The position numbers and the translations under genes were made by a program. Positions 49,274 to 59,463 of a DNA stretch of 64,000 nucleotides are shown piece by piece. The notes below the pieces were generated by a model. That model saw only the letters and a program-made list of their open reading frames with translations, was not told the DNA's origin and did no database searches. This DNA is from Roseovarius sp. (lineage in GTDB: Bacteria; Pseudomonadota; Alphaproteobacteria; Rhodobacterales; Rhodobacteraceae). Where the stretch lies: positions 1-64,000 of the forward strand of contig NZ_JALUXE010000024.1 in the NCBI RefSeq assembly GCF_027019125.1, written 5' to 3'. Within the stretch, counting starts at the first letter, position 1, and each line of letters starts with the position of its first letter.

Positions 49274-50260
49274 GTGAAACTTTCTCAGATGAGTTTGAAA
49301 TGGCTGGAGGTTTTTCAGCTGACGGCGCGACATGGCTCTGTGAAGCTCGCGGCTCAGCACAGTGGGCTTTCCGTCAGCACCGTCTCGCATCATCTGCGCT
49401 GTCTGGAGGACGCTCTGGGGTGCCATCTGCTGGATCATGCGAAGCGTCCAATGGCATTGACGGTCCAAGGGACGTTGCTTTTGCCCTATGTCGAGGCGGC
49501 GATTGCCATATTGGACAGTGGAACAATCGCCGTGTTCTCGGACCAGATCACCGAAACGCGCAACCTGCGCCTCGGATTGATCGAGGATTTCGACAGCGAA
49601 GTTGCCCCGCTCCTGGCACGGCAGTTGGCCGCAAGCCTGCCCAAATGTCAGTTTTCCCACTATACCCGGCCCAGCCACGAGGTGATCGACCTGATCCGCC
49701 GTCGGGAGTTGGACATTGGCGTCGCGGCGCAACCAAGTTTCGAGGTAGAGGGCGTCAACGAGTACCCGCTGCTGCGGGATCCTTTCGTACTTGCCGTTCC
49801 TGCCGATAGCGATCTTGTGGCAGAGGATTACGTTGAGGGTCGGTCTGCCCTGCCCCTGATCCGCTATAGCCAGCGTCAACTGATCGGAGCGCGGATCGAG
49901 ACGCAATTGCGCCGCATGAAGCTGAGCCCGCCCAATCGGTTCGAGTTCGAGAGCAACCAATCGGTGCTTGGCCTTGTGGCCGAGGGCCAGGGATGGGCCA
50001 TCACGACCCCGACCAACTATTACCGCGCCCTGCGCTTTCAGTCGCGTCTGAAACTGCTGCCATTTCCGGGTCGCGGATTTTCACGCTATATCTCTGTCTA
50101 TACATCGCCCGGGTATGGCAGCGGGGTGGTCGATCTTGTCGTGACGACCTTGCGTCTTCAGATTCAATCAATGGTAATTGATCCGACCACCGACAAGATG
50201 CCGTGGCTCAAGGCGGGCTTTCACCTCTTTCCCGCCGCCAAAGCTATAGAAGAATTCTGA
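49274..50260 (+). CDS. LysR-family regulator beside the MttB-like gene
   Basis: A 328-aa LysR protein with the helix-turn-helix HGSVKLAAQHSGLSVSTVSHHL near residues 19-40. It starts at a GTG (49274), with GGGAG upstream. Its end overlaps the convergent MttB-like gene by 17 bp. With the divergent MttB/DMGDH-like pair nearby, it probably regulates methylamine or betaine use. The long Ser/Thr linker and a C-terminal extension are within family range. Confidence 0.88.
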   Translation: MKLSQMSLKWLEVFQLTARHGSVKLAAQHSGLSVSTVSHHLRCLEDALGCHLLDHAKRPMALTVQGTLLLPYVEAAIAILDSGTIAVFSDQITETRNLRLGLIEDFDSEVAPLLARQLAASLPKCQFSHYTRPSHEVIDLIRRRELDIGVAAQPSFEVEGVNEYPLLRDPFVLAVPADSDLVAEDYVEGRSALPLIRYSQRQLIGARIETQLRRMKLSPPNRFEFESNQSVLGLVAEGQGWAITTPTNYYRALRFQSRLKLLPFPGRGFSRYISVYTSPGYGSGVVDLVVTTLRLQIQSMVIDPTTDKMPWLKAGFHLFPAAKAIEEF

Positions 50261-51770
50261 ATTGCGCGCGGATTTCGGCATCTTGTTCGGGTGACAGATA
50301 GGCCGGGTGATGATGGGCGAGAATCTTGCGGGCCTTGGTCCTTGCCCGGCTCCAAGCGTCCTGCGATCCGTTTTCCGACCAAGTGATGGGCTGGTCCCGG
50401 TCCGCAAGCACGGGGTAGAAGTAATCCCGCTCCATCGCCGCGAAGGTGTGCTGCCCTCCGAGAAAATGACCGTCGCCGAGAACCGCCTCGCATATGGCGT
50501 CAAACCCCAGGTTCTCTTCGGTCACTTCGATCCCACGGAGGGCGCGGTAGGTCGCAGAATGCATTTCGTCGTCCAGAACGAAAGCCTCAAAGCTGGCGCC
50601 CAGCAATGATGCCGTCATGCCCGAAGACTCGTAGATCAGGTTGCCCCCTGCCAGGGCTGCAGCCATCGAAGTCAGCCCCTTTTCCACCCCGTATTGGGCA
50701 TCGATTGCCTTGGCGTCGGTCATGGATGCCGCGACCCCGGAGGGCAGCCCGAGCCAATTGCTGAGCTGCGCGGAAGCTGCGTTCAGCACCGCAATTTCGC
50801 CTCCGCCGCCCGTAAAAGCACCCGTACGCAAATCAATGACCAACGGCCAATTAGAAAAGACCATGGGAAAGCCGGGGCTTATGACATTGACCATGACAAG
50901 GCTTGCCAATGTCTCGGCCAGCGATTGCGCGAGAAACCCCGCCAAGGTCGCAGGGGCCGTGGCCCCGGATTGGGCCGCCGTGATACAGGACATCGGGATG
51001 TTATGGGCAATGCATTCATAGACCACATCCACCGCGTCCTCACCAAAACGCATGGGTGAAATCACCGGGCTGATATGCGCCTTGACGAAGGGTTTTTCCG
51101 CGAACTTCCCCGGACCCCCGGCAACGATGTCATACATCCTGACGATGGGGGCCACATGCTCGGCCAAGGTAAAAGCCGTTGCGACAGGCTTGGTCGTGTG
51201 TCGCAGCAAGGCATACGAGGTGTTGACATCAAGGTCGAAATTGTCGGGCACATCCGTAGCAATGCAGCAGCGTGTGAACCAGCTGACATTGGTCAAAGTG
51301 TCCTGAAGCCGGGTGAAATCGTGCAGGTCCTGCAAGGTGGAAGGGCGGTATTGCCCCGTATCCAAATCCAGTGTTTGCACCGCGGCCCCCCCGGTTCCAA
51401 AATAGACCCGGTCGCCACCGACCTCTATCGAGCGATCATCATCGCGCCCATGCAGCACAAAGGTCTTGGCCGCCGATTTGATCGCGGCCCGCGTCAATTC
51501 GGGCGGAAACAAAAGACGCCCGGCCCCATTATCCACGGCTCCTGCCGCCCCTAGATCCCGGCCGAGCCTGTCTGGCACCTCTCCCAAGCCAAGCTCTGCC
51601 AGCAAGCGGAGCGCTGTCTCGAAGATCGCAACCAGATCCCTCTCGCTCAGTGGTTTGTAGCTGCCGCCTGGCTGACCGGGCGCAGCCGGATTTGCACCTG
51701 GTTTGGCCGCGCGCCTCGAAATGCGGTCCTTTCGGCCGGATCGTCTGGTTCCGGGAGGGGGCTCGGTCAT
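50244..51770 (-). CDS. Trimethylamine methyltransferase (MttB) superfamily protein, non-pyrrolysine
   Basis: A 508-aa protein of the MttB/MtgB superfamily. Core stretches are VYFGTGGAAVQTLDLDTGQYRPST, FGEDAVDVVYECIAHNIPM, and the late ESSGMTASLLGASFEAFVLDDE. The frame contains no in-frame amber, so it is the non-pyrrolysine group, whose known members demethylate quaternary amines such as glycine betaine with a corrinoid protein. No corrinoid-protein gene is adjacent. It is divergent from a dimethylglycine-dehydrogenase-like gene, which fits stepwise demethylation. The ATG at 51770 has GGAG upstream. Confidence 0.87.
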   Translation of the reverse strand: MTEPPPGTRRSGRKDRISRRAAKPGANPAAPGQPGGSYKPLSERDLVAIFETALRLLAELGLGEVPDRLGRDLGAAGAVDNGAGRLLFPPELTRAAIKSAAKTFVLHGRDDDRSIEVGGDRVYFGTGGAAVQTLDLDTGQYRPSTLQDLHDFTRLQDTLTNVSWFTRCCIATDVPDNFDLDVNTSYALLRHTTKPVATAFTLAEHVAPIVRMYDIVAGGPGKFAEKPFVKAHISPVISPMRFGEDAVDVVYECIAHNIPMSCITAAQSGATAPATLAGFLAQSLAETLASLVMVNVISPGFPMVFSNWPLVIDLRTGAFTGGGGEIAVLNAASAQLSNWLGLPSGVAASMTDAKAIDAQYGVEKGLTSMAAALAGGNLIYESSGMTASLLGASFEAFVLDDEMHSATYRALRGIEVTEENLGFDAICEAVLGDGHFLGGQHTFAAMERDYFYPVLADRDQPITWSENGSQDAWSRARTKARKILAHHHPAYLSPEQDAEIRAQFRILL

Positions 51771-51861
51771 GTCAAAACGCTCCGCATGCAATGGCATGAC
51801 CACTTAGCCTGCGGGGCGGCGCAGCCTGCAAGATCAACAAAGGCCGCGCGATAAAATCATA

Positions 51862-51879
51862 AAATCAATTCGATGATTT
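51862..51879. promoter_or_regulatory. Inverted repeat between MttB-like and DMGDH-like genes
   Basis: AAATCA and TGATTT face each other across six bases in an AT-rich island, in the 181-bp divergent intergenic region. It may be a shared LysR or other operator. The assignment is tentative. Confidence 0.35.
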
Positions 51880-51951
51880 CGAACATAGGCCGCTCGTGTT
51901 GACACCTTCCGCCAAAGTGAGACGGTGCCCGGGAGTTCTCGGAGGAATGAT

Positions 51952-54387
51952 ATGAAATCGCAGACGCGCGTTGTGGTCATTGGCGGCGGGATCGCTGGAT
52001 GTTCGACCCTTTATCACCTGACCCGCGAGGGATGGACCGATGTGGTTCTGGTCGAGCGCAACGAACTGACCTCGGGCACCACCTGGCATTCCGCGGCGCA
52101 GGTGACGAATTTCGGCATGACCCAGACCATGGTTGGTCTCAAATCGCATTCCATCGCGCTCTACAAGGAACTGTCCGAAGACCCGGATTATCCGATCAAC
52201 TACCACCATGGCGACGGCGGCATCCGGTTGGCCAACACCGAGGCGCAGATGGATGGCTATCGCCATTTCGCCTCAATGGCTCGGGGCATGGGGGTGCATT
52301 TCGAGGTGATCGACGCGGCCGAATGCGCGCGCCGGCACCCTCTGATTTCCACCGAAAACCTGTTGGGCGGCCTATGGGACCCTCTGGATGGCGATATCGA
52401 CCCGGCGCAGCTCTGTCAGGCGCTCGCGCGGCGTGCGCGCGCAGCAGGGGCCGAAGTCTATCGTCATACCCCCGTGACTGGCCTCACCCAACATCGGGAT
52501 CACAGCTGGACCGTGCATACAGACAAGGGCGACATCGCCTGCGAGATCGTCGTCAATGCATGCGGCTATCGTGTCAACGAGGTGGGCGCGATGATGGGCG
52601 TGCATCACCCTGTGATGTCGATGGAACATCAATATTTCCTGACCGAAGAAATTCCCGCGATCCGCGATGCGGGCCACCGCATGCCGCTCTTGCGTTGCCC
52701 GATCAGCGATTACTACTGCCGTCAGGAAAAGAACGGGCTTTTGCTCGGATTCTATGAGCAAGGGTGCAAAACCTGGGGCATGGATGGGATCGACCCGAAT
52801 TTCGTCAACGCGCTCTGCCCTGACGATCTTGACCGGGTCACGGATGTGCTGGAGGGGGCCTTTGCCCGTATGCCGGCGCTGATGGACGTCGGCATACATA
52901 CCGTTGTCAACGGCCCGATCACCTATACCATCGACGGCGCGCCTCTGGTGGGGCGCATTCCCGGCAAGCGCAATGCATTCTGCATCATCGGCCTGCGGGC
53001 GGGACTTGGCGAAGGGGGCGGTCATGGCTGGCTGCTTGCGCAGCAGATCGTTCATGGCGAGGCCCAATATGACACCTGGGTCACGGACCCGCGCCGGTTC
53101 ACCAGCCATGCCAATGTGGAATTGACCGCACTAAAGGCTATCGAGGATTATCAGAACGAATTTCGCTTTCATTTCCCGCATGAACACCGCCCCGCCGGGC
53201 GACCGATGAAGACCACGCCGCTGACGCCGATCCTGGCGGCGGCCGGTGCGGCGTTCAAGGTCGTCAACGGGTGGGAGCGAGTGGACTATATGAAACCCGG
53301 CCCCGAATTCCACGAGACCCACAGTTTTCGGTTCAACGAAACCTTTGACGTTGTGGCCCGCGAGGTGGCGGCGGTTCAGACAGGTGTCGGCATTTGCGAG
53401 GTGAACGGCTTTAACCGTATCGAACTGACCGGTGCCGGTGTGCACGACTTTCTTGACCGGATGAGCTGCAGCCATATTCCGCGCAAGCCCGGCAAGGTCG
53501 GGCTCTGCTATCTTCTCAATCACTTTGGCGCGCTCAAGGCCGAGGCCACAATCGCAAATCTGCCCGCGTCGGACCGTGGCCCTGACCGGGTATGGTATGG
53601 ATCTGCTGCGGCGGCAGAGTACCACGACATGGACTGGTTGCGCGCGCATCTGAGACCCGGCGAAGATGTGCAAATCCGCTCGATCACCAATGATCACACG
53701 ATCCTTGTCGTGGCCGGGCCAAAATCGCGCGCCGTGATGCAGGCGGTCAGCCGTGCCGACTGGTCCCGCGACGCATTCCCTTGGCTCAGTGCGCGGGAAT
53801 GCTTTGTCGGCATTGCCCCGGCGGTGGTCATGTCAGTCAGCTACTCGGGGGAACTGGCCTATGAAATCCATGTCCCCAATGCGCATCTCTATGCGGCCTG
53901 GCTTGCGCTCCGCGCGGCGGGCGCGGCGCATGACATGCAGGTCTTTGGTGCCCGCGCCGTCGAGTCGATGCGCATGGAAAAGGGATATCTGCACTGGAAA
54001 GCGGATATCCTGACCGAATTCGACCCGTTCGAGACGGGATTGGAGCGTTTTGTCAGAACCGACAAGGCCGAATTCATCGGTCGCGACGCCCTCTTGACGC
54101 GGCAGGCGTCCGGCCCGCAGCGCAGGCGTGTCACGCTGGCCATTCAGTGCCGCGACGCCCCGGCCCATGGCGGGGCATCGGTGATGGTGGACGGCACGGT
54201 GAGGGGAACAGTGACATCCGGTGACTGGGGTCACCGGCTCGGCATGAACTTGGCCTATGCCTTTGTCGACCCCGCGCTTGCGACCCCCGGCACAGAGGTC
54301 TCTATCGACATAATCGGCAGATCGACCCCGGCCGAGGTCATCGCACCGGGCCCCTATGATCCCGATCATGCGATTGTCCGCGCCTGA
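51952..54387 (+). CDS. Dimethylglycine/sarcosine dehydrogenase-like flavoprotein with GcvT domain
   Basis: An 811-aa protein. An N-terminal FAD-binding domain starts VVVIGGGIAGCSTLYHL, and SGTTWHSAAQVTNFG contains the His usually linked covalently to FAD. A C-terminal GcvT-like aminomethyl/folate domain (from about residue 430) includes GLCYLLNHFGALKAEATIA and the late AFVDPALATPG. Such enzymes oxidise N-methyl groups and pass one-carbon units to tetrahydrofolate. GGAGG lies six bases before the ATG at 51952. The divergent MttB-like gene suggests a betaine-to-glycine or related route. Confidence 0.9.
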   Translation: MKSQTRVVVIGGGIAGCSTLYHLTREGWTDVVLVERNELTSGTTWHSAAQVTNFGMTQTMVGLKSHSIALYKELSEDPDYPINYHHGDGGIRLANTEAQMDGYRHFASMARGMGVHFEVIDAAECARRHPLISTENLLGGLWDPLDGDIDPAQLCQALARRARAAGAEVYRHTPVTGLTQHRDHSWTVHTDKGDIACEIVVNACGYRVNEVGAMMGVHHPVMSMEHQYFLTEEIPAIRDAGHRMPLLRCPISDYYCRQEKNGLLLGFYEQGCKTWGMDGIDPNFVNALCPDDLDRVTDVLEGAFARMPALMDVGIHTVVNGPITYTIDGAPLVGRIPGKRNAFCIIGLRAGLGEGGGHGWLLAQQIVHGEAQYDTWVTDPRRFTSHANVELTALKAIEDYQNEFRFHFPHEHRPAGRPMKTTPLTPILAAAGAAFKVVNGWERVDYMKPGPEFHETHSFRFNETFDVVAREVAAVQTGVGICEVNGFNRIELTGAGVHDFLDRMSCSHIPRKPGKVGLCYLLNHFGALKAEATIANLPASDRGPDRVWYGSAAAAEYHDMDWLRAHLRPGEDVQIRSITNDHTILVVAGPKSRAVMQAVSRADWSRDAFPWLSARECFVGIAPAVVMSVSYSGELAYEIHVPNAHLYAAWLALRAAGAAHDMQVFGARAVESMRMEKGYLHWKADILTEFDPFETGLERFVRTDKAEFIGRDALLTRQASGPQRRRVTLAIQCRDAPAHGGASVMVDGTVRGTVTSGDWGHRLGMNLAYAFVDPALATPGTEVSIDIIGRSTPAEVIAPGPYDPDHAIVRA

Positions 54388-54549
54388 TCCGGCACGCGGT
54401 CCATAGATCCAGGCGCGATAGCTCACATCCGGCGTTGCATCGCCCTCAAGCAGCGACAGTGCGAAGTGGATCGCACCGGCGGCACCCGGGTGAACTCTTG
54501 ACGGCATCCTGACTTATTGATCTGTATCGCTATTTTAATAGCATTATTG

Positions 54550-54635
54550 TGGTGCCCGCGGCCGGACTCGAACCGGCACGGCCTTGCGGCCGGGAGATTT
54601 TAAGTCTCATGTGTCTACCATTCCACCACGCGGGC
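54550..54635 (-). tRNA. tRNA-Leu(TAA)
   Basis: An 86-base cloverleaf on the minus strand. Acceptor arms are GCCCGCG and CGCGGGC, with CCA encoded. The anticodon loop CTTAAAA gives anticodon TAA, the long variable arm is GC-rich as in tRNA-Leu, and the T-arm is CCGGTTCGAGTCCGG. It lies between the DMGDH-like gene and putR with no integrase beside it. Confidence 0.97.
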
Positions 54636-54707
54636 ACGGGGGTATGCGGGGCGGACAATATCCGCTTTGACGTGGGTGTAAAGCCAAACGCAGGGGTTTG
54701 GGACGGA

Positions 54708-55187
54708 TCAGATCACGTCGGAGAGGGCGTTTTCCTTGACTGCCTGCATCGCAACATAGGTCGAGGTATTGGCCAGATGTGGCAGGGTCGAAATGTGTTC
54801 GGCCAGCACCCGGCGATAGTCGGCCATGCTCTGCGTGCGGATCTTCATCAGGTAGTCGAAATTCCCTGCGATCAGATGCACTTGCTCGATCTCGGGGATC
54901 TTTGACACGGCGGCGTTGAACTCTGCCAAGGCTGCCTCGCGGGTGTCGTGCAGGCGCACCTCGACGAAACTCACGTGATCGAGGCCAAGGCGGATCGGAT
55001 CGAACAGCGCGCGGTAGCCGGTGATCACACCGTCCCGCTCCAGCCGCCGAAGGCGGGCTTGCGTGGGCGATTTCGACAACCCAATCTCGCGCGCAAGCTC
55101 AGTCACGCTGATCCGCCCGTCGCCGGCCAGAACCCGTAGAATCGCCCGGTCAAAGCGGTCAAGGTCGAGCTGTTCGTTTTGATCCAT
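54708..55187 (-). CDS. putR: Lrp/AsnC-family regulator (PutR-like)
   Basis: A 159-aa protein with a helix-turn-helix ([21 protein letters not shown]) at residues 26-46 and a C-terminal RAM ligand domain ([33 protein letters not shown]). It is divergent from putA. In alphaproteobacteria such an Lrp-type PutR activates putA in response to proline. GGAG lies six bases before the ATG at 55187. The name is inferred from context plus family. Confidence 0.9.
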   Translation of the reverse strand: MDQNEQLDLDRFDRAILRVLAGDGRISVTELAREIGLSKSPTQARLRRLERDGVITGYRALFDPIRLGLDHVSFVEVRLHDTREAALAEFNAAVSKIPEIEQVHLIAGNFDYLMKIRTQSMADYRRVLAEHISTLPHLANTSTYVAMQAVKENALSDVI

Positions 55188-55291
55188 GGTATGCTCCAAA
55201 TTCAAACCATCCGGCCTGAAATTTCATTCTAATCAGGAAAAGTCACTGGTTCAATGATGCTATGATGTGCCATCCAACCATGGGGACCCGC

Positions 55292-58200
55292 ATGCCATAC
55301 GACACCGACATTCGCCGCGCCATCGACCTTGCCACCTATGCGGACGAGGCGGAAACGCTGGCGCGTCTGACCGCTGCCGCCAATCTCTCCGAGGCTGACC
55401 GGGCGCGGATCTGCGCGCGCGGTGCCGATCTCGTGCGCGCCATTCGCGGGCAATCCAGCCCCGGTCTGATGGAGGTGTTTCTGGCCGAATATGGCCTCTC
55501 GACCGATGAGGGCATTGCGCTCATGTGTCTGGCGGAGGCGCTGTTGCGGGTGCCGGATGCCGACACCATTGACGCGCTGATCGAGGACAAGATCGCGCCG
55601 TCGGACTGGGGCAAGCATATGGGGCATTCCACCTCGCCGCTGGTCAATGCCTCGACGTGGGCCTTGATGTTGACAGGCAAGGTGCTCAAGGACGAAAAGC
55701 CGGGGCCCGTGGGCCATCTGCGCGGTGCCATCAAACGGCTGGGCGAGCCGGTCATCCGCACCGCCGTGGGGCGCGCGATGAAGGAAATGGGCCGCCAGTT
55801 CGTGCTGGGCGAGACCATTCAGGGCGCCATGGACCGCGCGGCGGCGATGGAAAAGAAGGGCTACAGCTATTCCTATGACATGCTGGGCGAGGCGGCGCGC
55901 ACCGATGCGGACGCGACCCGCTATCACCTCAGCTATTCCCGTGCGATCACTGCCATCGCCAACGCCTGCACGCAGGCCGACATTCGCAGCAATCCCGGCA
56001 TTTCGGTGAAACTCTCGGCGCTGCATCCGCGCTACGAGGTGGCGCAGCGCGCGCAGGTGATGGAGGTTCTTGTGCCCCGCCTGCGCAGCCTCGCCCTTTT
56101 GGCGAAATCGGCCAAGATGGGTCTCAACATCGACGCAGAAGAGGCGGATCGTCTGTCGCTCTCGCTCGACGTGATCGAGACGGTGTTGGCAGAGCCCGCC
56201 CTTGCCGGATGGGACGGGTTCGGTGTGGTGGTGCAGGCCTACGGCCAACGCGCCAGCCATGTGATTGATTTTCTTTATGATCTGGCTACGCGTCTGGATC
56301 GCAAGATCATGGTTCGTCTGGTCAAGGGTGCCTATTGGGATACCGAGATCAAGCGCGCGCAGGTGGCGGGGATCGACGGTTTTCCGGTCTTCACCTCCAA
56401 GGCCGCAACCGATGTCAGCTATATCGCCAATGCGCGCAAGCTCTTGTCGATGACCGACCGCATCTATCCGCAGTTCGCGACCCACAACGCCCACACCGCC
56501 GCCGCCATTCTGGATATGGCCAGCGACAAGGGCGCATTCGAGTTCCAGCGCCTGCACGGCATGGGCGAGGCGCTGCATGATATCATCCTCAAGGCCGAAG
56601 GCACCCGCTGTCGCATCTACGCGCCTGTGGGCGCGCATCGCGATCTCTTGGCCTATCTGGTGCGGCGCCTCTTGGAAAACGGTGCAAACTCCAGCTTTGT
56701 GAACCAGATCGTCAATGACGAGGTGGCCCCAGAAGAGGTCGCGCGCGATCCCTTTGTCGCCGTGAACGACCCGCAACCGCGTCTTCCCAAAGGGCAGGAC
56801 CTGTTCCAGCCCGAGCGCCCCAATTCGCGCGGCTTCGATCTGCGCCACCAGCCGACGCTGGACCAGATCGAGGCAGCGCGCGCGCCCTTTGCGCAGCACC
56901 GCTGGGAAGCCGCGCCGCTGATCGCGGGCACGCCCGCACCGCAAGCAGCGGAGGCCGTCGAGAACCCGGCCGATCCCGCCGACACCCCCGGCACCGTGGC
57001 CTGGGCCAGCAAGGCCGATATCGAGGTGGCCTTGAACGCCGCCGCCGCATGGGGTGCCCCCGCCAAGGAGCGTGGCGCAATCCTCAACCGCGTGGCGGAC
57101 CTCTATGAGGAGAATTATGGCGAGATATTCGCACTGCTGACCCGTGAGGCGGGGAAATCCATCCCCGATGCCGTGGCCGAGCTGCGCGAGGCGGTGGACT
57201 TCCTGCGCTACTACGCCGCCCACGCCCCCGAGGACGCGCCGATCGGCACCTTTACCTGCATTTCGCCGTGGAACTTCCCCCTGGCCATCTTTACCGGCCA
57301 GATCGCCGCGGCCCTGGCCGCCGGCAACGCGGTGCTGTCGAAACCCGCCGAGCAGACACCGCTCATCGCGCATCTGGCGGTGGGCCTCATGCACAAGGCC
57401 GGCGTGCCCGTCACGGCCCTGCAACTTCTGCCCGGGGCCGGGGATGTGGGCGCGGCGCTTACCTCTGACGCGCGCGTGGGTGGCGTGGCCTTTACCGGCT
57501 CGACCGAAACAGCGCTCAAAATCCGCGCGGCCATGGCCAAGCATCTCGCCCCCGGCGCACCGCTCATCGCGGAAACGGGCGGCATGAACGCGATGATCGT
57601 GGATTCGACCGCGCTGCCCGAACAGGCCGTGCAGGCAATTGTCGAAAGCGCCTTTCAATCCGCGGGTCAGCGCTGCTCCGCTCTGCGCTGTCTCTATGTG
57701 CAGGATGACATCGCGCCGCATTTCCTCGAGATGCTGACCGGTGCAATGGATGCGCTGACCGTCGGCAATCCGTGGCACCTGAGCACCGATTGCGGCCCGG
57801 TGATCGACGAAGAGGCGCGTGCAGGCATTGCCGCGCATATCCAGACCGCGCGCGCGCAAGGACGCCTCTTGCACGAGCTGAAAACCCCGAACGCGGGCAC
57901 CTATATTGCCCCCACACTGATCAAGGTTGGCGGGATCGGCGATATCGAGCGGGAAATCTTTGGTCCCGTGCTGCATGTCGCCACGTTCAAATCCGGCGAT
58001 CTCGACCGGGTTATCGGCGCCATAAACGCCACTGGCTATGGCCTGACCTTTGGTCTGATGACACGGATCGACGACCGTGTTCAGCATGTGACCGAGGCGG
58101 TGCACGCGGGCAATATCTATGTCAACCGCAACCAGATCGGGGCCATCGTGGGCAGCCAGCCCTTTGGCGGCGAGGGCATGTCGGGCACCGGGCCCAAGGC

Positions 58201-58723
58201 GGGGGGGCCACATTACCTCACGCGCTTTACCGCGCGCCCCGCGTCGGAAAAGGGCGAGAAATGGACCGAGGCCATGTCGGCGCAAGCGGCGCAAAAGGCG
58301 CTCGATGCCGCCAATGCCGCCGCCCGTGCGCCCCGCGCGGCCCTTGTTCTGCCGGGGCCGACCGGCGAGTCGAACCGACTGACCACCCATGTACGCCCTG
58401 CGCTGTTGTGCATGGGGCCGGGGGCGGATCTGGCGGCAGCGCAGGCGCGCGCGATCGAGGGGCTGGGCGGTGTGGCGGTTACCGCCACGGGCCGGGTCGA
58501 CCCAGAGGCGCTTGTAACCATGGGCGGCCTATCGGGCGTGCTCTGGTGGGGCTGCGAAAGCGAGGCGCGCGCCTATGCCGGAGCCATGGCGCGACGTGCA
58601 GGCCCGATCCTGCCCTTGATCACCGGCATGCCTGACACCGGCCACGCGCTCCACGAGCGGCATGTCTGTGTCGACACCACGGCGGCGGGCGGCAATGCGG
58701 CGCTCTTGAGCGGAATGTCCTGA
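55292..58723 (+). CDS. putA: Bifunctional proline dehydrogenase / P5C dehydrogenase
   Basis: A 1143-aa two-domain enzyme. The proline dehydrogenase barrel (about residues 100-470) includes NPGISVKLSALHPRYEVAQ and the closing TRCRIYAPVGAHRDLLAYLVRRLLENGANSSFV region. The aldehyde dehydrogenase domain (about 560-1000) has the Glu in AETGGMNAMIVD, catalytic Cys in SAGQRCSALRCLYV, and FGGEGMSGTGPKAGGP. It converts proline to glutamate. It lacks the N-terminal DNA-binding domain of E. coli PutA, consistent with the separate PutR. The start at 55292 has GGGGA upstream. Confidence 0.95.
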   Translation: MPYDTDIRRAIDLATYADEAETLARLTAAANLSEADRARICARGADLVRAIRGQSSPGLMEVFLAEYGLSTDEGIALMCLAEALLRVPDADTIDALIEDKIAPSDWGKHMGHSTSPLVNASTWALMLTGKVLKDEKPGPVGHLRGAIKRLGEPVIRTAVGRAMKEMGRQFVLGETIQGAMDRAAAMEKKGYSYSYDMLGEAARTDADATRYHLSYSRAITAIANACTQADIRSNPGISVKLSALHPRYEVAQRAQVMEVLVPRLRSLALLAKSAKMGLNIDAEEADRLSLSLDVIETVLAEPALAGWDGFGVVVQAYGQRASHVIDFLYDLATRLDRKIMVRLVKGAYWDTEIKRAQVAGIDGFPVFTSKAATDVSYIANARKLLSMTDRIYPQFATHNAHTAAAILDMASDKGAFEFQRLHGMGEALHDIILKAEGTRCRIYAPVGAHRDLLAYLVRRLLENGANSSFVNQIVNDEVAPEEVARDPFVAVNDPQPRLPKGQDLFQPERPNSRGFDLRHQPTLDQIEAARAPFAQHRWEAAPLIAGTPAPQAAEAVENPADPADTPGTVAWASKADIEVALNAAAAWGAPAKERGAILNRVADLYEENYGEIFALLTREAGKSIPDAVAELREAVDFLRYYAAHAPEDAPIGTFTCISPWNFPLAIFTGQIAAALAAGNAVLSKPAEQTPLIAHLAVGLMHKAGVPVTALQLLPGAGDVGAALTSDARVGGVAFTGSTETALKIRAAMAKHLAPGAPLIAETGGMNAMIVDSTALPEQAVQAIVESAFQSAGQRCSALRCLYVQDDIAPHFLEMLTGAMDALTVGNPWHLSTDCGPVIDEEARAGIAAHIQTARAQGRLLHELKTPNAGTYIAPTLIKVGGIGDIEREIFGPVLHVATFKSGDLDRVIGAINATGYGLTFGLMTRIDDRVQHVTEAVHAGNIYVNRNQIGAIVGSQPFGGEGMSGTGPKAGGPHYLTRFTARPASEKGEKWTEAMSAQAAQKALDAANAAARAPRAALVLPGPTGESNRLTTHVRPALLCMGPGADLAAAQARAIEGLGGVAVTATGRVDPEALVTMGGLSGVLWWGCESEARAYAGAMARRAGPILPLITGMPDTGHALHERHVCVDTTAAGGNAALLSGMS

Positions 58724-58735
58724 GGCCCAGGTCGA

Positions 58736-59332
58736 TCAGGCCAAAAGCATCCACAAGGCCACGGTCCCGAGGACCACGCCGAAAGCTGTATTCAGTGCCA
58801 GCGCGCTTCCAGCGCGGGCAAAAAGCCGACCCAATCTCGCGCCCATCATGGTCCACAGGGTAAAGGCCACAAGGTTGTTAAGCGTAAAAAGCGTGGTGAT
58901 ACCCAGTACCAACAGTGTCTGGTTGGTGTCCGAAACGCTCAGGAATTGCGTGAACATCAACGCAATGATCACATAGGCCTTGGGATTGAGGAGCAAGAGC
59001 ACCGCCCCATCCCGAAACGAGGCCGGGCGTGCCTCAATCGCACTGTCGCGTGCCCCGGCACGCAGCAAACCCCAAGCGATCCAGAAAACGTAAAGCGCAC
59101 CAGCGAGTTTGAGCAAGACGAAAATCCCCGGCGCGGCCTCCAGCGCGCCGACAAAACCGAAACCTATCGCGGCTGTCACCAGCCATGTGGCGATGTGATA
59201 CCCAAAGCTTGCCGGAAACGTCGCCCGAATCCCAAAGCGCGCACCATTGGCGGCGAAAAAGAGGTTACCGGGACCGGGACTATAGGCCAGCGGCAAAAGA
59301 AAAAGCACCAGCGCAAATGCAAGCTGAGTCAT
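58736..59332 (-). CDS. LysE-family amino-acid exporter
   Basis: A 198-aa membrane protein with six hydrophobic segments and the family signature YSPGPGNLFFAANGARFG, then LLNPKAYVIIALMFTQFL. LysE/RhtB proteins export amino acids or related compounds. It converges on putA and could relieve amino-acid overflow, though no direct link is shown. AGGAG followed by six bases supports the ATG at 59332 over 59338. Confidence 0.88.
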   Translation of the reverse strand: MTQLAFALVLFLLPLAYSPGPGNLFFAANGARFGIRATFPASFGYHIATWLVTAAIGFGFVGALEAAPGIFVLLKLAGALYVFWIAWGLLRAGARDSAIEARPASFRDGAVLLLLNPKAYVIIALMFTQFLSVSDTNQTLLVLGITTLFTLNNLVAFTLWTMMGARLGRLFARAGSALALNTAFGVVLGTVALWMLLA

Positions 59333-59463
59333 CGTCATCTCCTATGGGTGGGAAAACTTTGCGCACCGATCCCGATAATGGGCGACCCGGTTCTTGCGCA
59401 AATCGAGACGGCGGGTGCAATCACCGGCTTTCCGTCCCCCGTGATCCGCGCTAGCTTTCGCCC

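Noticed and set aside
53833..54507. Minus-strand frame overlapping the end of the DMGDH-like gene
   Set aside because: Its first 35 codons look protein-like, but the rest is the antisense of a well-supported gene and no homologue is recognised.
54550..54635. tRNA-Leu as an integration site
   Set aside because: No integrase, no repeated tRNA 3' fragment and no foreign gene lie on either side within the window.
55229..58390. 1053-codon open frame on the minus strand
   Set aside because: Antisense shadow of putA. The plus strand has complete PRODH and ALDH domains.
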